Of a stretch of 51,098 bases of DNA, positions 9,682-16,857 are shown piece after piece. Within the stretch, counting starts at the first letter, position 1; every line of letters starts with the position of its first letter. The position numbers and the translations under genes are program-made. The notes below the pieces were generated by a model. It was not told the DNA's origin, made no database searches, and worked only from the letters and a program-made list of their open reading frames with translations. The stretch is from Caballeronia sp. BR00000012568055 (lineage in GTDB: Bacteria > Pseudomonadota > Gammaproteobacteria > Burkholderiales > Burkholderiaceae): assembly GCF_029439455.1 (NCBI RefSeq), contig NZ_JAQFVG010000268.1, positions 1 to 51,098 of the forward strand. Direction: 5' to 3'.

Positions 9682-12231
9682 ATGTTGACTGACCGGCTGA
9701 TCAAACGCTCGGCGCGGGTCGCGCGAAAGCCGACCGATGCGTCGCCTTCCCGCTGGCACCACGGACCGTGGTGGTCGAATTCTTATTTGCTCACGCCGCT
9801 CATTTCGATCCTCGTCTTTCTGGTCGTGATGAGTCTGATTCTCTGGAGCCTGAACCGGCGCGAGCAGCAGCAGCAGGAAGACACGCTTTATCGCAATGTC
9901 GCGTGGGCGCAGCAGCAGATTCGTCTTTCCATGACGGGCGCGCAGGAACAGATTCAAGCACTCGCGCGTGACATTGCAAGCGGTCACGGCGATCCGCAGA
10001 CGTTCCAGACTTCATCGACGGACATCATGCAGGGGCATCCCGAGATCCTCTACATGAACTGGTACACGAGCGAGCACAAGCCGCGCTGGCCGAATACGCC
10101 GCTGCCCGTGCTCGGTTCGCGTCTGGCCAAACCCAACGACACGCAGATGGACGAAGCGGTGCAAGCCGCCTTCGACGAAGCGCGCAACACGCGCCGCCAG
10201 GTCTATTCCCCGCTGCTCTACGACGACCTCGGCAACGGCTATATCACGCTGCAAACGCCGGTTTTCCGCGACCGCGAATTTCTCGGCTCGATCGCCGCGG
10301 TGTTCTCGATCGAAGGCATCCTCAAGCACGACATTCCGAGCGAACTGTCGGCGAAGTACAAAATCTCCATCACCGATCTGAACAACCGCGAACTCGCGAC
10401 CACGTCGAGCCGGCCGCGCCTGCCGCGCGATATGTTCTACGACTTGCCGCTCGATCCGCCGGGACAGGGTTTGTCGGTGCGCGTGTATTCGTATCCGCAA
10501 CTGACGAACTTCACCAACAACACGCTGGTGTGGCTGGTCGCAGGTTTGTCGTGCTTCGTGTTGTGGAGTCTGTGGAGCCTGTGGAAGCACACGCGCCAGC
10601 GCTTCGAAGCGCAACAGGCGCTGTACGCCGAAGCCTTCTTCCGTCGCGCGATGGAAAACTCCGTGCTGATCGGCATGCGCGTGCTGGATATGCACGGGCG
10701 CATCACGCACGTGAATCCGGCGTTCTGCCGCATGACGGGCTGGGACGAAAGCGATCTGGTCGGCAAAAACGCGCCGTTTCCGTATTGGCCGCGTGACGCG
10801 TATCCCGAGATGCAGCGTCAGCTCGATATGACCTTGCGCGGTAAAGCGCCCTCGTCCGGCTTCGAATTGCGCGTGCGTCGCAAGGACGGATCGTTCTTCC
10901 ATGCGCGTTTGTATGTGTCGCCGCTGATCGACAGTTCGGGCCGTCAAACCGGCTGGATGTCGTCGATGACCGACATCACCGAGCCGCGTCGCGCGCGCGA
11001 AGAACTCGCCGCCGCGCACGAGCGATTCACCACCGTGCTCGAAAGCCTCGATGCCGCCGTGTCCGTGCTCGCCGCCGACGAAGCCGAATTGCTGTTTGCC
11101 AACCGCTATTACCGCCACTTGTTCGGCATTCGCCCGGACGGCCATTTGCAGCTCGCGGGCGCGGGCTTCGACGGCAGCGGCGCGCAGAATTCGTCGTCCG
11201 ACACCATCGATATGGTCGATACCTTCGCCGGCCTCCCCGCCACCGCGCTCACCGAAAGCTCGGCGGACGCGCAGGAAGTCTATGTCGAAGGCATCCAGAA
11301 GTGGTTCGAAGTGCGCCGCCAGTACATCCAGTGGGTGGACGGCCATCTCGCGCAGATGCAGATCGCAACAGATATCACGCAGCGCAAGCAGGCGCAGGAA
11401 CTGGCGCATCAGCAGGAAGAGAAGCTCCAGTTCACCAGCCGTCTCATGACGATGGGCGAAATGGCGTCGTCGCTGGCGCACGAGTTGAATCAACCGCTCG
11501 CGGCCATCAACAACTATTGCTCGGGATGCGTCGCTTTGGTGCGTTCGGGCCGCATGACGCAGGAAACGCTCTTGCCCGTGCTCGAAAAAACCGCCCAGCA
11601 GGCCGTTCGCGCGGGCATGATCATCAAGCGTATTCGCGAGTTCGTGAAGCGCTCGGAGCCGAAGCGGCAAGCCACGCGCGTAGCCGATATCGTCGCGGAC
11701 GCGGTGGGTCTGGCCGAGATCGAAGCGCGCAAACGCAAGATTCGCATTGTCACGGAAATCCGCTCGCGCATGCCGGTGATCTACGTCGATCCGGTTTTGA
11801 TCGAACAAGTGTTGGTCAACCTGTTGAAAAATGCTGCGGAAGCAATGCATGATGCGAAACCGAATGCCATCGACCCGGTCATCCGCGTCATCGTGCAGCG
11901 CATGGACGGCGGCTTCGTTTGCATCAGCGTGGTGGATCAGGGACCGGGCGTGGACGAAGCGACCGCTGAGCGGCTTTTCGAACCGTTCTACAGCACGAAA
12001 TCCGATGGAATGGGCATGGGGCTGAATATCTGCCGTTCCATCATCGAATCACATCGCGGACGGCTCTGGGTGGTGAACAACGTCGAGTCGGACGGTCATG
12101 TGACCGGCGCGACGTTCCACTGCAGCCTGCCGATCGGCCAGGTGGACGGCTCGTCCGACGACGACACGAATAGCGGCGCGAAAGCCCGCGACGAACACAC
12201 GAGACAACAAACAGTTACGGGAGAACTATGA
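9682..12231 (+). CDS. Membrane-bound PAS sensor histidine kinase (FixL-like architecture)
   Basis: Sensor kinase of a two-component pair. The 849 residues show a transmembrane helix at about 35-56, a periplasmic sensor domain of about 220 residues, a second transmembrane segment at about 275-296, a PAS/PAC region at about 320-440, a second PAS-like region to about 570, a HisKA domain with HELNQPL (phosphoacceptor H600), and an HATPase domain with N and G boxes (DQGPGV from D752; GMGMGLNI). The HELNQPL motif is the form typical of FixL/DctB-type kinases. I see no haem-binding signature in the PAS domain, so oxygen sensing is not shown. The stop overlaps the regulator start by 4 bp (ATGA). It is divergent from aceE with 287 bp between; FixLJ-type systems are known in Burkholderia. 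Confidence 0.88.
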   Translation: MLTDRLIKRSARVARKPTDASPSRWHHGPWWSNSYLLTPLISILVFLVVMSLILWSLNRREQQQQEDTLYRNVAWAQQQIRLSMTGAQEQIQALARDIASGHGDPQTFQTSSTDIMQGHPEILYMNWYTSEHKPRWPNTPLPVLGSRLAKPNDTQMDEAVQAAFDEARNTRRQVYSPLLYDDLGNGYITLQTPVFRDREFLGSIAAVFSIEGILKHDIPSELSAKYKISITDLNNRELATTSSRPRLPRDMFYDLPLDPPGQGLSVRVYSYPQLTNFTNNTLVWLVAGLSCFVLWSLWSLWKHTRQRFEAQQALYAEAFFRRAMENSVLIGMRVLDMHGRITHVNPAFCRMTGWDESDLVGKNAPFPYWPRDAYPEMQRQLDMTLRGKAPSSGFELRVRRKDGSFFHARLYVSPLIDSSGRQTGWMSSMTDITEPRRAREELAAAHERFTTVLESLDAAVSVLAADEAELLFANRYYRHLFGIRPDGHLQLAGAGFDGSGAQNSSSDTIDMVDTFAGLPATALTESSADAQEVYVEGIQKWFEVRRQYIQWVDGHLAQMQIATDITQRKQAQELAHQQEEKLQFTSRLMTMGEMASSLAHELNQPLAAINNYCSGCVALVRSGRMTQETLLPVLEKTAQQAVRAGMIIKRIREFVKRSEPKRQATRVADIVADAVGLAEIEARKRKIRIVTEIRSRMPVIYVDPVLIEQVLVNLLKNAAEAMHDAKPNAIDPVIRVIVQRMDGGFVCISVVDQGPGVDEATAERLFEPFYSTKSDGMGMGLNICRSIIESHRGRLWVVNNVESDGHVTGATFHCSLPIGQVDGSSDDDTNSGAKARDEHTRQQTVTGEL

Positions 12232-12866
12232 GCACAGTCACCACTCAGGAAACCGTCTTCGTCGTCGACGATGACGAAGCCGTGCGTGATTCCTTGCGCT
12301 GGCTGCTGGAGGCAAACGGCTACCGCGTGCAATGTTTCTCGAGCGCCGAGTCATTCCTAGACGTGTATCTGCCGATCGCGCATTCGGGCAATATCGCCTG
12401 CCTGATTCTCGATGTGCGGATGGCCGGCATGACGGGCCTCGAACTGCAGGAAAAGCTCATCGCCGAGAACTCGCTGTTGCCGATCATCTTCGTGACCGGT
12501 CACGGCGACGTACCGATGGCCGTCTCCACGATGAAAAAAGGCGCGATGGATTTCATCGAAAAGCCGTTCGACGAAGCCGAACTGCGCAAGCTGGTCGAGC
12601 GCATGCTGGAAAAGGCGCGCAGCGAAAGCACCAGCGTGCAGCAACAGCGTGCGGCGGCTGAACGCCTTGGCAAGTTGACGGCGCGCGAGCATCAGGTGCT
12701 GGAGCGCATCATCGCGGGCCGGCTGAACAAGCAGATCGCCGATGACCTCGGCATCAGCATCAAGACGGTGGAAGCGCATCGCGCGAACATCATGGAAAAG
12801 TTGTCCGTGAATACCGTCGCCGATCTTCTGCGTCTCGCGCTGTCGAACAAGCCGCAGCAGCAGTAA
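12228..12866 (+). CDS. FixJ-family response regulator (REC + LuxR-type HTH)
   Basis: DNA-binding partner of the kinase just upstream, translationally coupled by a 4-bp ATGA overlap. Of 212 residues, about 9-122 form the receiver domain with acidic pocket DDD (14-16), phosphoacceptor D62 (LDVRMAG), T90 and K112 (EKPF). The C-terminal LuxR/FixJ helix-turn-helix runs from about 146 (LTAREHQVLERIIAG) to 205, with the recognition region IKTVEAHRANIM. The same promoter should drive both genes. Its targets are not shown here; the divergent aceE operon is a natural suspect by position only. Confidence 0.92.
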   Translation: MSTVTTQETVFVVDDDEAVRDSLRWLLEANGYRVQCFSSAESFLDVYLPIAHSGNIACLILDVRMAGMTGLELQEKLIAENSLLPIIFVTGHGDVPMAVSTMKKGAMDFIEKPFDEAELRKLVERMLEKARSESTSVQQQRAAAERLGKLTAREHQVLERIIAGRLNKQIADDLGISIKTVEAHRANIMEKLSVNTVADLLRLALSNKPQQQ

Positions 12867-13244
12867 TGCTTTTGTAGTCCGTTCGATCTTCCGCTTTCCA
12901 TGCGGCCGGTTTTTCGCCGGCCGCATGCGTCTGTTGTCCCTGCTTTTCCCGCGCCTCTTCCGACGTCGAAACGTGATATTTCGTGTTTCGCGTTGCACTC
13001 CGCATGACCAAATCGTAATTTATCCGGGCCCTCATTTCCGGACCCGGATGTGAACGATCGCGCTTCGCGTCAAACGTGCATTGCGCTGATCGCTGCTCCG
13101 GTATATCGCTGTTTGTTCTGTAGCACCGTTTTTCCAGTTCGCTTTCGGCTCTATGCGTAACGTCCTTCACCGGACTGTCGCGCGCACGTCGGGCGGCCGT
13201 TGCCGCACGCGTGAGTCGAGTGTCGTGCTCAGGAGGACCTTACC
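12867..13244. other. Intergenic region before the DUF3300 gene
   Basis: After the hairpin at 12899-12927 I see no gene. A second small dyad, ATCCGGG (13022-13028) with CCCGGAT (13043-13049), lies about 200 bp before the DUF3300 start. The ribosome binding site AGGAGG is at 13231-13236. Confidence 0.5.
12899..12927. terminator. Strong hairpin after the two-component system, probable terminator
   Basis: An 11-bp perfect stem (CATGCGGCCGG at 12899-12909 and its complement at 12917-12927) with a 7-base loop lies 32 bp past the regulator stop. The T-rich stretch is in the loop rather than after the stem, so termination is likely but not textbook. Confidence 0.5.
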
Positions 13245-14690
13245 TTGAAAATAACTCAACACTCCGTTCTGTCTACTCGCACGCGTGCGCTGGCTGTCTG
13301 CGCTGCGCTCGTCGCCGTGCCGTTCGCGCTGCTTCATGCGCCTGCCGTCGTCGCGCAGACGCGGCCGAGCGCGCCGCCCGCGCAGAAGCTATCGAGCCAG
13401 CAACTCGATTCGCTGACCGCGCCCGTCGCGCTGTATCCGGATGCGTTGCTTGCGCAAGTGCTGATGGCATCGACGTATCCGCAGGAAGTGGAAGCGGCCG
13501 CGCAATGGTCGCAGCAGAACCAGAACGTCAAGGGCGACGACGCCGTGAAGGCCGTGCAGTCCGAGCCGTGGGACCCGAGCGTGCAATCGCTGGTGGCGTT
13601 CCCGCAAGCGCTCGCCACGATGGCCTCCAAACCCGACTGGATGACGCAGCTCGGCAACGCGTTTATCGCGCAACCGAGCGATGTGATGGATTCCGTGCAG
13701 CGGCTGCGTCGCGCGGCGCAAAACGCGGGCAATCTGAAGACGTCGCAGCAGCAGAAGGTGACGGTCGCGCCCGCGCCTGCAGGCAGCACGACGACCAGCA
13801 CGACGGTCATTCAGATCGAGCCGGCGAATCCGCAAGTGGTCTACGTGCCGCAGTACAACCCGACGGTCGTGTATGGCGCGTGGCCGTATCCGGCGTATCC
13901 GCCGGTTTATGTGCCGCCGCCGCCCGGTTATGCGATTGCAACCGGTTTTGCTACCGGCCTTGCGTTCGGCGCGGGCGTCGCGGTGGCGAATTCGCTGTGG
14001 GGCAATTGCGACTGGAACCACGGCAATGTGAATGTGAACGTGAACCGGTACAACAACATCAACGTCAATAACCGGCTTCAGACCAGCAACGGCAACGTCA
14101 ACTGGAACCGGAACGACCCGCAGTTCAACCGGAACAACGCGAACTTCCAAAACCGGCAGAACAACTTCAACAACCAGAATCTGGGCGCGAATCGCGAACA
14201 GTATCGAGGTCGTGACGATGCCCGCGCGCAGGCCGCGCAGACGCTGCAACAGCGCACCGGGCAGAACATGAATCAGACCGCCAGCCAGCGCGCGCAGAAC
14301 ATCCGCTCGGGCGGCGGCGCGAATGGCATGAACAACGGCAATCTGAATCAGCGTGCTCAGAATGCGAATCGCGAGAACGGCAATTTGAATCAACGCGCGC
14401 AGAACGCAAATCGTGATAACGGCAATCTGAACCAGCGCGCGCAGAACGTGAATCGTGATAACGCGCTGCGCGGCGCAGGCGATGGCAACACCGCGCGACA
14501 AGACACGCAACGCGGTCAGCAGAGCCGGCAGTCGTTTCAGGATCAGCAGCCGAATCGCATGGGCGCGGGTGGCGGCGGTGAACAGCGTGCGGGTGGATTC
14601 GGTGGCGGAGGCGGAGGCGGCGGGTTCCAACGCGGCGGTGGCGGCGGAGGTTTTGGCGGAGGTGGAGGCGGCGGATTCCATCGCCGTTGA
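13245..14690 (+). CDS. DUF3300 domain-containing exported protein with Asn-rich repeats and Gly-rich tail
   Basis: The function of DUF3300 proteins is unknown. This one is 481 residues and starts at TTG (13245), set by a near-perfect AGGAGG 8 bp upstream. A signal peptide covers about 1-38 (hydrophobic core LAVCAALVAVPFALL, probable cleavage after VVAQ or nearby). The DUF3300 domain follows at about 45-225 (QLDSLTAPVALYPDALLAQV is its typical opening). Then comes an Asn-rich region with three exact-length 14-residue tandem repeats of the type NGNLNQRAQNANRD (14334-14459), and finally a tail of Gly runs ending FHRR. The C-terminal half is low complexity and probably disordered or aggregation-prone. 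The neighbouring DUF2950 gene is a common partner of this family. Confidence 0.88.
   Translation: MKITQHSVLSTRTRALAVCAALVAVPFALLHAPAVVAQTRPSAPPAQKLSSQQLDSLTAPVALYPDALLAQVLMASTYPQEVEAAAQWSQQNQNVKGDDAVKAVQSEPWDPSVQSLVAFPQALATMASKPDWMTQLGNAFIAQPSDVMDSVQRLRRAAQNAGNLKTSQQQKVTVAPAPAGSTTTSTTVIQIEPANPQVVYVPQYNPTVVYGAWPYPAYPPVYVPPPPGYAIATGFATGLAFGAGVAVANSLWGNCDWNHGNVNVNVNRYNNINVNNRLQTSNGNVNWNRNDPQFNRNNANFQNRQNNFNNQNLGANREQYRGRDDARAQAAQTLQQRTGQNMNQTASQRAQNIRSGGGANGMNNGNLNQRAQNANRENGNLNQRAQNANRDNGNLNQRAQNVNRDNALRGAGDGNTARQDTQRGQQSRQSFQDQQPNRMGAGGGGEQRAGGFGGGGGGGGFQRGGGGGGFGGGGGGGFHRR
14334..14459 (+). repeat. Three 42-bp tandem repeats inside the DUF3300 gene
   Basis: Three in-frame 42-bp units at 14334-14375, 14376-14417 and 14418-14459 each encode NGNLNQRAQN(A/V)NR(E/D). 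The protein units are almost identical, while synonymous third-base differences (for example AATCTG versus AATTTG) show that the copies are not fresh. Confidence 0.85.
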
Positions 14691-14748
14691 TCGACCGTCC
14701 ACCGTTTAGCGCCGTTCATCCGGCGCACGCCCGATTCAGGAGCCAGAC

Positions 14749-15654
14749 ATGACCCATATGCAAACCGACAAGAACACTTTCATGCGCACGACATTGGCCG
14801 CGCTCGCGCTATCGCTGATGGCGTCGTTTGCGCACGCGCAAGCCGTTTATCCGAGCGCCGAAGCCGCCGCGCAGGCGTTCACCGACGCCATTTCCACTAA
14901 CGATGAAACCGCGCTGTCCAAGGTGCTCGGCAAGGACCACGCGCGTTACGTGCCGACTGACAGCATCGGCGAACAGGATATTTATGCGTATCTGAGTTCG
15001 TGGGCGCAAGGCCACAAGATCGTCACCGACGATAAACCGATCAACGGCCATCAGGCCGCGCACATCGAGACCGGCACCAGCGGCTGGACGCTGCCGATTC
15101 CGATCGTCAAGGTCGGAAACGGCTGGCGCTTCGATATGCCCGCCGCGCGCGATGAAGTGCTGACACGGCGCATCGGCCGCAACGAGCGTTCGGTGATGCA
15201 GGTCGCGCTCGCCTACGTGGATGCCCAGAACGACTATCACAAGCTGATGAACCACTACGGCCAGCGCTTCGTCAGCACGCCGGGCACGCACGACGGCCTG
15301 TACTGGGACACCGCGCCCGGCGAAGCGGAAAGCCCGCTCGGTCCGCTCGCGGCGGTGATGCCGAACAAGGCGACCGCGTCTGGCGGCTACTACGGCTATC
15401 ACTATCGCATCCTCACGGCGCAGGGATCGCACGCGAAGGGCGGCGCGAAAAACTACATGCAGGGCAAGGAACTGGCGAACGGTTTCGGCCTGATCGCGTG
15501 GCCGGCCAAGTACGGCGAAACCGGCGTGATGTCCTTCATGATCGATCAGGACGGGCAGCTTTACGAGAAGAACCTCGGGCCGAAATCGGCGGCGGTGGCG
15601 GCATCGATCAAATCGTTCGATCCGGACGCGTCGTGGCACGCGGTCACGCCCTGA
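14749..15654 (+). CDS. DUF2950 domain-containing exported protein
   Basis: Function unknown. The 301-residue protein has a signal peptide (TTLAALALSLMASFAHAQA, cleavage probably after AHA) and then the DUF2950 domain over most of its length, with the characteristic YPSAEAAAQAF opening and a GGYYGYHYRIL motif near 205-215. AGGAG lies 6 bp before the ATG at 14749; a second ATG three codons later is also possible. It follows the DUF3300 gene by 58 bp on the same strand with no terminator between, so the two are probably co-transcribed and may act together in the envelope. Confidence 0.88.
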   Translation: MTHMQTDKNTFMRTTLAALALSLMASFAHAQAVYPSAEAAAQAFTDAISTNDETALSKVLGKDHARYVPTDSIGEQDIYAYLSSWAQGHKIVTDDKPINGHQAAHIETGTSGWTLPIPIVKVGNGWRFDMPAARDEVLTRRIGRNERSVMQVALAYVDAQNDYHKLMNHYGQRFVSTPGTHDGLYWDTAPGEAESPLGPLAAVMPNKATASGGYYGYHYRILTAQGSHAKGGAKNYMQGKELANGFGLIAWPAKYGETGVMSFMIDQDGQLYEKNLGPKSAAVAASIKSFDPDASWHAVTP

Positions 15655-15690
15655 CGAAGCGCGCCAGGAACGTGGGATGGCTAGCGGCGG

Positions 15691-15775
15691 TATAATTCGG
15701 CCCTTTCCGATGGCGTAAAAACGCCAATCCAAGACGTGCAGCGCCATGCCGGCGGGCCAGCTTCATCGCCCGCCG
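15691..15775 (+). promoter_or_regulatory. folD promoter -10 box and structured leader
   Basis: A consensus TATAAT at 15691-15696 (the -35 region is poor) is followed by two stem-loops in the predicted leader: TGGCGT-AAAA-ACGCCA at 15711-15726, and CGGCGGGC (15750-15757) with GCCCGCCG (15768-15775). The folD ATG follows at 15843, giving a leader of about 140 nt. I could not match it to a known folate riboswitch by eye. Confidence 0.4.
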
Positions 15776-15842
15776 CGCGTCATTGTGCAACGCGCGACTG
15801 CCGCAAGCCCCTCGCCCATCCTGCTTCCTGATCCGATTCGCC

Positions 15843-16697
15843 ATGACCGCCCAACTCATCGACGGCAACGCCCTCTCCAAGACCATTCGCGCCGATGTCG
15901 CCACGCGCGCCGCCGCCCTCACCGCTTGCGGACACAAGGCGGGCCTCGCCGTCGTGCTGGTCGGCGACAACCCCGCGAGCGAAGTCTACGTGCGCAACAA
16001 GGTCAAGGCCTGCCACGACAACGGCCTGCATTCGGTGATGGACCGCTTCCCCGCGACGCTCGCCGAAAGCGAATTGCTCGCACATATCGACCGTTTGAAC
16101 GCCGATCCGTCGATTCACGGCATCCTCGTGCAATTGCCGCTGCCCGCGCATATCGACAGTCACAAGGTGATCGAGGCGATTGCGCCGGAGAAGGACGTGG
16201 ACGGTTTTCACGTCGCCAATGCGGGCGCGCTGATGACCGGCAAGCCGCTGTTCCGCCCGTGCACCCCGTACGGCGTGATGAAAATGTTCGAAGCGCACAA
16301 GATTGACCTGAAAGGCGCGAACGCGGTGGTGATCGGCCGCTCGAATATCGTCGGCAAGCCGATGGCGTTGCTGCTGCTCGAAGCGGGCGCGACCGTCACG
16401 ATTTGCCACAGCAAGACGCGCGATCTCGCGAAGCACACGCGCGACGCGGACGTGATCGTTGCTGCCGTCGGCCGCCGCAATATCCTGACTGCCGACATGG
16501 TCAAGCCCGGCGCGACGGTGATCGACGTCGGCATGAATCGCAATGACGAAGGCAAGCTGTGCGGCGATGTGGATTTCGCGGGCGTGAAGGAAGTCGCGGC
16601 TTACATCACGCCGGTGCCCGGCGGCGTCGGCCCGATGACGATTACCATGTTGCTGGTCAATACAATCGAGGCGGCGGAACGCGCGGCGCAGGCCTGA
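15843..16697 (+). CDS. folD: Bifunctional methylenetetrahydrofolate dehydrogenase / methenyltetrahydrofolate cyclohydrolase
   Basis: FolD interconverts 5,10-methylene-, methenyl- and 10-formyl-tetrahydrofolate with NADP+, supplying one-carbon units for purines and formyl-Met. At 284 residues it is the usual family length. Visible family motifs are QLPLPAHID (about 98-106), the NADP-binding stretch [13 protein letters not shown] (about 163-175) and the C-terminal [10 protein letters not shown]. The frame opens at 15783, but [12 protein letters not shown] at 15843 matches the family N-terminus. The cytosolic enzyme is encoded upstream of prlC on the same strand with a 160-bp gap. Confidence 0.96.
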   Translation: MTAQLIDGNALSKTIRADVATRAAALTACGHKAGLAVVLVGDNPASEVYVRNKVKACHDNGLHSVMDRFPATLAESELLAHIDRLNADPSIHGILVQLPLPAHIDSHKVIEAIAPEKDVDGFHVANAGALMTGKPLFRPCTPYGVMKMFEAHKIDLKGANAVVIGRSNIVGKPMALLLLEAGATVTICHSKTRDLAKHTRDADVIVAAVGRRNILTADMVKPGATVIDVGMNRNDEGKLCGDVDFAGVKEVAAYITPVPGGVGPMTITMLLVNTIEAAERAAQA

Positions 16698-16747
16698 ATG
16701 CACGCACATCAAGTAACGTAAATTCATCGGCCCCTTAAAAACAATCC

Positions 16748-16775
16748 ATTGGATTTTGCCCCTGCCGCCCCAATA
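16748..16775 (+). promoter_or_regulatory. Possible sigma-32-like promoter of prlC
   Basis: ATTGGAT (16748-16754) and CCCCAATA (16768-16775) are 13 bp apart and resemble the heat-shock pattern CTTGAAA / CCCCATnT, mainly at the -10 CCCC element. The prlC ATG is about 80 bp downstream. In enterobacteria opdA/prlC is heat-shock controlled, which makes the idea reasonable but unproven. Confidence 0.3.
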
Positions 16776-16857
16776 ATTGCTGAATAGCGTCAGCGCGGGG
16801 CGCGGCCCGGCATCACAGGTCACGCCCGGCGCTTCATTCATTCGAGAAAGGAGAGCC

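Noticed and set aside
10012..11850. Long minus-strand open frame opposite the PAS kinase, and similar long shadows at 22342-24573, 36793-38478 and 28917-30317
   Set aside because: Each lies antisense to a gene with clear domains, and all have the Arg/His/Gln-rich composition of antisense frames in GC-rich DNA.
14334..14459. Regular repeats as a CRISPR array
   Set aside because: The units are contiguous, in frame and coding, with no spacers.
13389..14702. 437-codon minus-strand frame opposite the DUF3300 gene
   Set aside because: It is a shadow of low-complexity sequence; the plus strand has signal peptide, ribosome binding site and domain.
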